Source: an uncultured Collinsella sp. (lineage in GTDB: Bacteria > Actinomycetota > Coriobacteriia > Coriobacteriales > Coriobacteriaceae). From it: 11,912 bases of DNA. A program made the position numbers and the translations under genes. Below, piece by piece: positions 6,410-11,912 of this stretch. The notes under the pieces are model-generated. The model did not search any database, was not told where the DNA came from, and saw nothing but the letters and a program-made list of their open reading frames with translations. The stretch spans positions 1 through 11,912 of the forward strand of contig USHS01000021.1 in assembly GCA_900554585.1 (NCBI GenBank), written 5' to 3'. Each line of letters starts with the position of its first letter. Positions within the stretch are counted from its first letter, which is position 1.

Positions 6410-6469
6410 ATGAAACTGCAGGTTAGATCGATAATCATCGCTCTAGCGTCTAAACATTCTAAAGCCTAG
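6410..6469 (+). CDS. Possible 19-aa leader peptide
   Basis: ATG 6410 opens a short frame encoding MKLQVRSIIIALASKHSKA, stop TAG at 6467-6469. It is preceded by a perfect AGGAGG (6395-6400) with 9-nt spacing, the best ribosome site in the window. The product is basic with a short hydrophobic core (SIIIALA). It lies in the leader of the gene at 6514 and directly after a hairpin, a layout typical of regulatory leader peptides. There is no run of one amino acid that would point to classical attenuation. It might instead be the decayed 5' end of a lost gene. Short length makes chance possible; the Shine-Dalgarno is the main support. Confidence 0.4.
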   Translation: MKLQVRSIIIALASKHSKA

Positions 6470-6513
6470 AACAGACTCCTTATAAGCGCCCACCACAGAA
6501 AGGAAGGTCATTC

Positions 6514-7431
6514 GTGAAGAGTAAAGACGGCATCTACAAAGCATTCCTCAGTGCGATCGACGAAGATTTCCGCGACATGTGCGAAATGAACGGAAAGGTA
6601 GAACGGTCTCTTCCGTGTCCGTACTGCGGCGAGAAGAACGTCGAGCGCCTAGCTAAATCGCTTGTTGGCGTGCTGGAAGAGCGCTCGCCCGATATTCCCG
6701 GGCTGGTGCCTGAGCAGTATCGAGCCGATGTACACGAGGCCCGCGAACTTTTGACTGCCGCGACACTCGCTTTGCTGCCACTGTATTTTCCCCCGCGCGA
6801 TAGCCGCATAGGCAGTGTAGCGACTGTGGTGAGTATGTTTAGGCACGGGCGTACTGCGGGCTTTAAATCGGCTGGTGTTCTCTTGTTCGAGGAAGTTGCG
6901 ACAGGGATGAAGTACAGCACCAAGCAGGGTGCCTATATCCCGTCCTCCTTCGTGCGCCATACCGATGGCAGAAAGCCATGCGACCGGCTGCACCGCGATG
7001 GATCGCGTGGCTTTACGGCGGATGAAGATGATGCCGTCATGTTTTATAAGCGCTACCTCAAGGTGCAGCGACGCGTGTTCGATACGAGTCCGCGTTTCAA
7101 CTTTGAGTTATGCGTCAAACGCCCGTTTGAGGCACTTTTGGACGAACGACACACTTTTTATTACATGGAGGAAAAGATGGAAATCGATTTGACCAACAAA
7201 GTACACGGACTCGAAAATCGCTATCTCCTCAATATCAAGCATCATAAAGATTACGACCTGCTTGACGAGCTGATGATCCATGCACTGCTTGCGTACCTGG
7301 GAGACACAACGGTCTCAACTGCTGCTCGCGAGAGTTATCTGGCGCAGGCCGAGCGCCTGATCGGTCACGCGACCAAGTCGCCGCACTCGGCACAGCTCAA
7401 TGAGGACGACGGCGACGATCGCATTGCTTAA
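6514..7431 (+). CDS. Hypothetical protein upstream of VirD4-like ATPase
   Basis: An unrecognised 305-aa soluble, highly charged protein. The GTG start at 6514 is chosen for the AGGAAGG (6501-6507) 6 nt upstream. Residues 32-41 (SLPCPYCGEK) carry a CPYC pair with a further Cys at 23, suggestive of half a zinc ribbon, though no clear second pair follows. Basic and aromatic patches run through the middle (GKPCDR-like segment near 155, FYKRYLKVQRRVF near 177-189), and the C-terminus is acidic (NEDDGDD). No membrane segment is visible. The 37-nt gap to the coupling-ATPase gene, with no terminator between, suggests co-transcription and a shared task. By analogy with other VirD4-type ATPases it might be a substrate adaptor or DNA-binding accessory, but no family match was recognised, so this is speculation. 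Confidence 0.85.
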   Translation: MKSKDGIYKAFLSAIDEDFRDMCEMNGKVERSLPCPYCGEKNVERLAKSLVGVLEERSPDIPGLVPEQYRADVHEARELLTAATLALLPLYFPPRDSRIGSVATVVSMFRHGRTAGFKSAGVLLFEEVATGMKYSTKQGAYIPSSFVRHTDGRKPCDRLHRDGSRGFTADEDDAVMFYKRYLKVQRRVFDTSPRFNFELCVKRPFEALLDERHTFYYMEEKMEIDLTNKVHGLENRYLLNIKHHKDYDLLDELMIHALLAYLGDTTVSTAARESYLAQAERLIGHATKSPHSAQLNEDDGDDRIA

Positions 7432-7468
7432 CAACCACTAACGCCACGGACAAGAAAGGGGTCACGCC

Positions 7469-8953
7469 ATGCCAGTCATCAAGATGTACGGCTACGAGGC
7501 CGCGCAGCAAACGGAGTATCAGACCAAGAAGTGGGCGACTAAGGAGGAGATGCGGGCGCTGTCGTCCGGCGATGAGCAGCGCGACGTGATCCTGGCGCAG
7601 GGTGCCACGGTGGCGTTCTACGAGGACGACAAGCATTGGGAGACGAGCGTGTCCAACAATGTCTTTGCCTTTGGAGGTACCGGCAGCGGCAAAACGGCGA
7701 GTTTCATTTTGCCCAACCTGCTCAATCACCACGAATGCTGTTATGTGGTCACAGACACCAAGGGTGAGCTGCTGCGCCGTACGGGGAAAGGCTTTGAAGA
7801 GGACGGCTACGAGGTAACGGTTCTCGATACTGTTAATCCCGAGCAGTCGGCCGGATACGACCCTCTGCGCTACGTGATGGATGTCGAGGATATCCCCACC
7901 ACAGTGGCGGCAATCATGGAGGGGGTCGATCCTGACGGCCGTAGCCTTAGGTATGATCCGTTCTGGAATAACGCGAGCGACCTGCTGCTTCGAGCGATTG
8001 TTGGAATCCTGTTCCTCCTGGAGACCCTTGCCGGCACCCTTACGCCGGGTGAGGACCCCAATGCCCCGCGCCGCTACCTTAAGATGAACAACGTCTTTAA
8101 ACTGGCTGCGCTCATCAAGGTTACGGGAGATGGTGAGGGGCGATTCCCGTTGGACTACCTTGTAGAAGAGGTGGAGTCCAGGGAGTTTCTCGATAAGTTT
8201 GGTGCGGAGAACGCTGATCTGTATGGCGTTGAGCAGTATCGCGATTTTCGAGGTGCGGCAGATAGGACGCTTAAGAGTATTCTGATCACGCTCAATGCAA
8301 CTATCTCGCGGCTTAAGACGCCTCAGCTCATGCGCGTTTTTGAGAATGACGAGATGCGTCTTGATCGTATTGACGAGGGCAAGCGCATGATCGATCTTAA
8401 GGTGAGCGACAACGATTCGGCTAATGCATGGCTTGCGAACGTTGCCCTTAAGCAGCTGTTTAACCTTGCCCAGCGCCGTGCCGATGCCAGCCCCAGCGGC
8501 CATTTGCAGCGTCGCGTGCAGTTTGTGCTCGACGAGTTTCCCAATGTGGGACGCATCCCCGATTTTGAACGCAGCATTGCGACCGTGCGCAGTCGCGGCA
8601 TTAGCTTTTTGATGTGTGCGCAATCGCTGAGCCAGCTCGATGCCGTGTACGGCAAATCCACGGCGCTTACCATCCTCGATAACTGCGATAGCTTGGTCTA
8701 TATGGGTGGCGGCAGCAACATCGCGACGCAGAACTACATAAGCGAACTGTGTGGCGAGTCGGTTTTGGGCACCAAGTACGTGGGCGCCGAGCGCACTGCC
8801 GTAGATGTGCGCGGTTGCGTGATGACCCCAGGCGAGGTTGGGCTTATGCCCCGCACCGATTGCCTGGTCAAGGTGACCGGCATGCGTCCCTTCCGCGCCA
8901 AGAAGTACTTTTGCGCCGATCACCCCAATGCTGCCAAGTGGCTGAGGGATTAG
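7469..8953 (+). CDS. VirD4/TraG-like coupling ATPase lacking TM segments
   Basis: ATPase of the type IV coupling protein superfamily, whose hexamers bring DNA-protein substrates to a type IV secretion channel. In the 494-aa product I see Walker A GGTGSGKT (69-76), the following VVTDTKGELLRRTG (93-106) and DP(L) segment (131-133) typical of VirD4/TraG, Walker B VQFVLDEFPNVG (350-361) and the downstream SRGISFLMCAQSLSQLD (375-391) with the conserved Gln. The C-terminal part (about 400-494) follows the family pattern to its end. Unlike canonical VirD4, TraG or PcfC it has no N-terminal membrane helices: Walker A starts only 68 residues in. It should therefore be cytoplasmic or recruited by a partner. 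The start has a good GAAAGGGG site upstream. No relaxase, VirB4 or VirB6 homologue is in the window, so it is an orphan here. Confidence 0.92.
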   Translation: MPVIKMYGYEAAQQTEYQTKKWATKEEMRALSSGDEQRDVILAQGATVAFYEDDKHWETSVSNNVFAFGGTGSGKTASFILPNLLNHHECCYVVTDTKGELLRRTGKGFEEDGYEVTVLDTVNPEQSAGYDPLRYVMDVEDIPTTVAAIMEGVDPDGRSLRYDPFWNNASDLLLRAIVGILFLLETLAGTLTPGEDPNAPRRYLKMNNVFKLAALIKVTGDGEGRFPLDYLVEEVESREFLDKFGAENADLYGVEQYRDFRGAADRTLKSILITLNATISRLKTPQLMRVFENDEMRLDRIDEGKRMIDLKVSDNDSANAWLANVALKQLFNLAQRRADASPSGHLQRRVQFVLDEFPNVGRIPDFERSIATVRSRGISFLMCAQSLSQLDAVYGKSTALTILDNCDSLVYMGGGSNIATQNYISELCGESVLGTKYVGAERTAVDVRGCVMTPGEVGLMPRTDCLVKVTGMRPFRAKKYFCADHPNAAKWLRD

Positions 8954-8991
8954 CCCTTGCAGCTTTGTGTACCCCATCTTGCATGTTTTGT

Positions 8992-9033
8992 CGCACGGCT
9001 TCCGTTAGTCGTAAGCCGTGCGGTCCAGTTTTT
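8992..9033 (+). terminator. Rho-independent terminator after the VirD4-like gene
   Basis: CGCACGGCTT (8992-9001) pairs perfectly with AAGCCGTGCG (9013-9022) across an 11-nt loop. A T5 run lies at 9029-9033. It starts 38 nt after the VirD4-like stop and ends 35 nt before the ClpP-like start, so the ClpP-like gene either depends on read-through or on a promoter overlapping this region. Confidence 0.8.
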
Positions 9034-9068
9034 GCCTCCTTACCGATTCCGTTTAGAAAGGAATTACC

Positions 9069-9671
9069 ATGCCCGTTATGTATCGTGAGCCCAGCATCAT
9101 AAAGAAGTCCAAGGACGGCCGTGTTGCCGCTGTCGATATGGCAAGCGAACTGCTCAACAGCCGTGTGCTGCTGCTGGAGGGCGAGGTCAACGATGCGACC
9201 TGCAACGGCCTTATTAAGTCCATGCTGGTGCTGGAGCATCAAAGTGCGACCGAGCCCATCACCCTCATCATCAACAGCCCGGGCGGCAGCGTCACGGCGG
9301 GGCTGGCGCTCATCGACACCATGCAGTCGCTCGATTGCCCCGTGATCACGGTGGGCGAGGGCGTCGTGGCCTCGATGGCCGCGGTGATCTTGGCCTGCGG
9401 CGACCACCGTCAGGTGTACCGCCACACGCAGGTGCTCATCCACCAACTGATGGGCGGCACGGGCATGGCGCAGCAGACCGATATCGAGATCGTGGCCCAG
9501 CATACAGCGGCCATGCGCGCCGAGCTGGACGAGCTGCTGGCCGAGCATGGCAACCTGAGCGCCCAGGAGTTCCACGAGCTCACCGAGCGCGACTGCTGGT
9601 GCAACGCCAGGCGCGCTCTGGAGCTGGGCCTGGTGGACGAGGTGATTGCGCCCAGCAAGAAGGCGCTCTAG
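9069..9671 (+). CDS. Divergent ClpP-like serine protease
   Basis: ClpP/crotonase-fold serine peptidase. The 200-aa product has family length and a full catalytic triad: Ser102 in VASMAA, His125 in VLIHQLMGG and Asp175 in TERDCW. The oxyanion-side NSPGGSVTAGLALIDTM (69-85) is also present. Compared with housekeeping ClpP, the segment around the serine (AAVILACGDHRQVYRHTQ) and the usual HQP (here HQL) are altered and Cys appears in the otherwise Phe/Met-rich stretch after the triad Asp (DCWCNA). It therefore looks like a paralogue rather than the main ClpP. No clpX or trigger-factor gene is adjacent, unlike the usual housekeeping locus. The start is set by GAAAGGA 6 nt upstream. Its unfoldase partner is unknown; whether it cleaves peptides on its own or with a Clp ATPase encoded elsewhere cannot be told from sequence. 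Confidence 0.92.
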   Translation: MPVMYREPSIIKKSKDGRVAAVDMASELLNSRVLLLEGEVNDATCNGLIKSMLVLEHQSATEPITLIINSPGGSVTAGLALIDTMQSLDCPVITVGEGVVASMAAVILACGDHRQVYRHTQVLIHQLMGGTGMAQQTDIEIVAQHTAAMRAELDELLAEHGNLSAQEFHELTERDCWCNARRALELGLVDEVIAPSKKAL

Positions 9672-9745
9672 CGGGGCGCATGCCTTACAAGTACGTTGTG
9701 CAGGGCGAACAAGTGCGTAAATTCACAGCCAGAAAGAGGTTGAAC

Positions 9746-10564
9746 ATGAACAGGATTTGGGACGTCGATGGCATTGAGTGGGAAGACCTGCCCACCGTGA
9801 GCGACCTGCTGTGCGCTGCGGACACAAAGACCCTGGCGCGTGAGGTTGCCCTTCGATACGGCGGCAAGCCGGACGGCCGCGGCCGTGGCGATAGCGAACG
9901 CAGCCTAAAGCGCGCCCGCCGCAAGGTCAAAAAGCTGCGGAAGATAGATCCCGAGCCCAGCGACAAGATCGTCCTGCTGCCCAAGCACGTCATCAATCGT
10001 TGTGGTGCAGACCACGGCTTTGGCTATTACGACGTGGAGCCGTGCATCTTTATGCGCGACGGCGTGCAAAGGCTGGGGGAGGACGCACTCGCCAATGTGC
10101 TTCCGTGGGAATTGATCCTGATGGATGATGAGTCCGCGAGCGAAATGCTGGGCTTTCGCGTATGGCTCGAAGGCGAGTGGGATCTATGCGAACGTTATCG
10201 CTTTTTGGCCGTGGTGTGTGTTCGCATGCTGAACAACATCCGGGCGCAAAAGGAGCTGCGCAAGTTCCTCGAGCAGGGCGATGCGGCCTGCGATATGGAC
10301 GAGGACGATGTAGTTGAGGACATTCGCCGCGACGTGCTGTATCCCGAGGAAGTAATTAACGCCAAACTCGGCGGCTATTGGGACGCGAGTTTGGGACTCA
10401 ACCTGCCCTGGAAGGACGAGCATCGGCAGACTTGCACGCGGATCGACAGGGCTATCGATGACCTGTTTGCCGAGGAAACGAAGCGCTGCGCTGCGGAGCT
10501 TGGGAAGAAGCTCGAGCGCGGTTATGAGGAGCGCGGGGAGTTACTGAACGGGATGTCCTTGTGA
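9746..10564 (+). CDS. Hypothetical protein, unrecognised family
   Basis: A 272-aa soluble protein that I cannot place with confidence. The ATG at 9746 is preferred for the AAGAGG about 7 nt upstream; an in-frame ATG at 9680, only 8 nt after the ClpP-like stop, would add 22 residues but has a poorer ribosome site. A strongly basic stretch lies at about 51-67 (ERSLKRARRKVKKLRK), followed by a compact folded-looking core with KIVLLPKHVINRCGADHGFGYY across 74-95 and LPWELILMDDESASEMLGF (119-137). The C-terminal half is acidic and helical. The layout, in which a conserved PW-E-L block comes after an N-terminal helical region, is loosely like the DUF6557 proteins, but that is a weak resemblance. 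It likely shares a transcript with the ClpP-like gene (gap 74 nt, no terminator). Confidence 0.85.
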   Translation: MNRIWDVDGIEWEDLPTVSDLLCAADTKTLAREVALRYGGKPDGRGRGDSERSLKRARRKVKKLRKIDPEPSDKIVLLPKHVINRCGADHGFGYYDVEPCIFMRDGVQRLGEDALANVLPWELILMDDESASEMLGFRVWLEGEWDLCERYRFLAVVCVRMLNNIRAQKELRKFLEQGDAACDMDEDDVVEDIRRDVLYPEEVINAKLGGYWDASLGLNLPWKDEHRQTCTRIDRAIDDLFAEETKRCAAELGKKLERGYEERGELLNGMSL

Positions 10565-10651
10565 ACGGTTGCCGACGGTCCGATAAAAATCTGTCCGGAC
10601 GAAATGATAGAACGATAGCGTAAATAGCATCTGCACTTTAAGGAGTTAACA

Positions 10652-11089
10652 ATGAGAATCGCCTATAAGGAACTGTTTCGTGTAAACCGTCCTATCTGTG
10701 GGCCTGGACCAGGAGGTTTCTTCATTAAAAGATTCAAGGAAGGCGGCTACAGTGAGGCTGAATTGCTCGATTTAATTTCGGGAGTGGACTTTTCTCTTGG
10801 TGAAGTGGATGAGGACATTAGCCTGAAAAAGAAATGCGAAATAGTCGAACAGGCGGTGAGTGGGGTGCATTATACGAGTTGGGCCCCCAGCGTGATCAGC
10901 ATGATCATCTCACTTACGGTCGGAGGGTGTCTGTCTGCATGGGCGGGCAACAATTCAATCGCTGCCGGGGTTTTCGTGACGCCATGCCTGATTGCCTTGG
11001 GAATATATGCATGGTTTCGTTTATGCTTTGAGCGAAATCAAACGGTACTGTTGGGTGCGCTGAACCACATAAAGACACTTCAGCCGTAG
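10652..11089 (+). CDS. Small two-TM membrane protein
   Basis: A 145-aa protein of unknown function with a soluble N-terminal part (about 1-75) and two hydrophobic segments, about 78-98 (PSVISMIISLTVGGCLSAWA) and 103-126 (IAAGVFVTPCLIALGIYAWF). A short basic/polar tail follows, so both ends are probably on the same side. AAGGAG (10640-10645), 6 nt before the ATG, is a strong ribosome site. The 87-nt gap after the previous gene contains a weak GTCCG/CGGAC inverted repeat (10578-10600) and no clear promoter. Codon use is more AT-rich than the ClpP-like gene, suggesting a separate origin. It ends before a long non-coding, palindrome-rich stretch. I recognise no family. Confidence 0.8.
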   Translation: MRIAYKELFRVNRPICGPGPGGFFIKRFKEGGYSEAELLDLISGVDFSLGEVDEDISLKKKCEIVEQAVSGVHYTSWAPSVISMIISLTVGGCLSAWAGNNSIAAGVFVTPCLIALGIYAWFRLCFERNQTVLLGALNHIKTLQP

Positions 11090-11097
11090 TTGCATGA

Positions 11098-11215
11098 AAT
11101 CGCCGATCGCCTGCCGTGGGCCCTCGGGACCGCCCTCGCGGCGCCCTTCCCGCTCTTTCCGGACATGGCGTCCTCCGATCTCCCGGGGCCGGCCGACCCG
11201 GCCCTCAGGGTATCG
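11098..11215. other. GC-rich block without a convincing gene, small palindromes
   Basis: This part of the gap between the convergent genes ending at 11089 and 11451 is very GC-rich. It has short inverted repeats, for example GGGCCGG (11186-11192) with CCGGCCC (11198-11204), and CCCT/AGGG at 11202-11210. Short open frames cross it on both strands, but their products are simple Arg/Pro/Gly-rich sequences with no ribosome site, typical of chance frames in GC-rich DNA. It may be part of a repeated extragenic element together with the hairpin at 11219-11256. Confidence 0.45.
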
Positions 11216-11218
11216 GAT

Positions 11219-11256
11219 TCCCAAATTCATCCGTACATGCACGGATGAATTTGGGA
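11219..11256. repeat. Perfect 16-bp-stem hairpin
   Basis: TCCCAAATTCATCCGT (11219-11234) and its exact reverse complement (11241-11256) flank the 6-nt loop ACATGC. A near copy of part of the right arm, CGGATGAAGTTG, follows at 11263-11274. There is no U-tract on either strand, so it is not a textbook intrinsic terminator, although it lies between two convergent genes. It could be a repeated extragenic palindrome, a protein-binding site or an RNA-processing structure. Confidence 0.85.
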
Positions 11257-11385
11257 GGTGTTCGGATGAAGTTGATATTCAAGGGGTGCGGCAGTTGGCA
11301 GGAATCTCAAGCGCCCAACCGCCAATCTCCACATTTCTTTGCTAAACTAGCTTTGCGCGGGAAACCGTGCATAGTTCGGGAGCAT

Positions 11386-11447
11386 GTCCCCCAACTGGAT
11401 CTAGGTTCGGATGCCGTTGCCCGGACTATTGGTGAAGGTTGGGGGAC
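11386..11447. repeat. Spaced 10-bp perfect inverted repeat beside the right-hand gene
   Basis: GTCCCCCAAC (11386-11395) and GTTGGGGGAC (11438-11447) are exact reverse complements, separated by 42 bp. The inner end lies 3 bp beyond the stop of the minus-strand gene at 11451, so in its transcript this would form a 3' stem. Another imperfect stem, GGC-GTTGG with CCAAC-GCC, is at 11290-11323. These could be element ends or 3' structures. Confidence 0.6.
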
Positions 11448-11450
11448 TTC

Positions 11451-11912
11451 CTACTTTCCATAGCGCAAGAAGTCGTAGATGCGGACGCACTTCCGATAAT
11501 GCGAATCTTTCAACAGAGCCCTCTTCTTGGCAGGGTCGTTTCCCACGTCAGCCAGTGCCCGCTTCAGCAACGCTTCCAAGTCGTCGACGTCCATCTCTTC
11601 CTCTGAAAGGCACGGGATGAACGCGAACGGGCTCTTTGGCGCGCATGCATTCGCAAGGCCCTTTATGCTCAGCGACCCTTCGAATCTGCGACGAGTCGCA
11701 GGCATCGATTTGCGGAACGTTTCGCTTCGATAGCTATCAATCGAGGTGAGCGTTGGGAGATAAGTCGCTATGTCCTTACCGACCTCTCCACCGAGTCCGC
11801 GCGTGTACTTGAAGACAGGCATGTTGTTGGGCCGTTGGCGCACGTACATGTTGAGGTAGTTCTCGACGATGAACTTTGGGTCATAGCAAAGGTTATCGAG
11901 CACGATGTCCTC
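11451..11912 (-). CDS. Hypothetical protein, 3' part only (5' end outside window)
   Basis: The last 153 or so codons of a minus-strand gene whose reading frame is open to the window edge. A GTG at 11903 could serve as a start, but no ribosome site can be assessed and the frame continues upstream (EDIVL), so truncation by the window is more likely. The visible part is soluble and basic: YDPKFIVENYLNMYVRQRP near the edge, then GLGGEVGKDIATYLP, a segment with TRRRFEGSLSIKGLA, an acidic stretch LSEEEMDVDDLEALLKRA and a basic C-terminus KKRALLKDSHYRKCVRIYDF. I recognise no family. The composition would suit a nucleic-acid-linked or defence-type protein, but that is not evidence. Confidence 0.75.
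   Translation of the reverse strand, partial: EDIVLDNLCYDPKFIVENYLNMYVRQRPNNMPVFKYTRGLGGEVGKDIATYLPTLTSIDSYRSETFRKSMPATRRRFEGSLSIKGLANACAPKSPFAFIPCLSEEEMDVDDLEALLKRALADVGNDPAKKRALLKDSHYRKCVRIYDFLRYGK

Noticed and set aside
6514..8953. An integrative conjugative element
   Set aside because: Only a coupling-ATPase-like gene is present; no relaxase, integrase, VirB4/VirB6 or attachment site is seen.
7397..8977. A 526-codon minus-strand frame opposite the VirD4-like gene
   Set aside because: It is antisense to a gene with intact Walker motifs; no ribosome site or family resemblance.
9335..9745. A long open frame overlapping the ClpP-like gene in another frame and running into the 9746-10564 gene
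   Set aside because: Its first part encodes low-complexity Gly/Arg-rich sequence in a shadow of the ClpP-like gene; ribosome-site evidence supports a start at 9746 (or 9680) instead.
11094..11345. Small genes in the gap between 11089 and 11451
   Set aside because: Products are Arg/Pro-rich without ribosome sites, and the DNA is dominated by palindromes.

Overview
The window looks like chromosomal DNA of a high-GC Gram-positive gut actinobacterium, most likely a Collinsella-like member of the Coriobacteriia. That placement is an inference from codon choice, from the protein families present and from the style of gene starts. No rRNA, tRNA or other strong taxonomic marker is present.

Layout. 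(1) Positions 25-2680, minus strand: a compact three-gene operon in the order DUF4342-type membrane protein, OmpR-family response regulator, HAMP-type sensor histidine kinase. It probably senses and answers an envelope signal. (2) Positions 2681-3195: the operon's leader and promoter region, a 182-bp element with 49-nt imperfect terminal inverted repeats, and a promoter that appears to start transcription at the next ATG. One arm of the same element recurs at the left edge, where it forms the last codons and stop of the kinase gene. (3) Positions 3196-4725, plus strand: an AbiEi/AbiEii (type IV) toxin-antitoxin pair, closed by a strong bidirectional terminator at 4735-4773. (4) Positions 4795-6228, minus strand: a methylase/specificity-subunit-like protein in which I cannot find the catalytic motifs. 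(5) Positions 6229-6513: a divergent control region with two candidate extended -10 promoters, a hairpin, and a well-placed Shine-Dalgarno in front of a 19-codon reading frame. (6) Positions 6514-8953, plus strand: an unrecognised charged protein followed by a VirD4/TraG-like coupling ATPase without membrane segments, then a terminator. (7) Positions 9069-11089, plus strand: a divergent ClpP-like serine protease with a complete triad, an unrecognised 272-aa protein and a small two-TM protein. (8) Positions 11090-11450: about 360 bp without a convincing gene, rich in palindromes including a perfect 16-bp-stem hairpin. (9) Positions 11451-11912, minus strand: the 3' part of an unrecognised gene that runs off the window.

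How it fits together. The left part is housekeeping-type signalling. From about 2.9 kb onward the region is accessory-like: a palindromic element, a phage-defence/toxin-antitoxin module, a degenerate restriction-modification-like protein, and an orphan conjugation-type ATPase with no relaxase or mating-pair genes beside it. The most promising candidates for something undescribed are the non-catalytic M/S-like protein facing the leader-peptide, unknown-protein and soluble VirD4-like ATPase unit, and the palindromic element family that reaches into a coding end.
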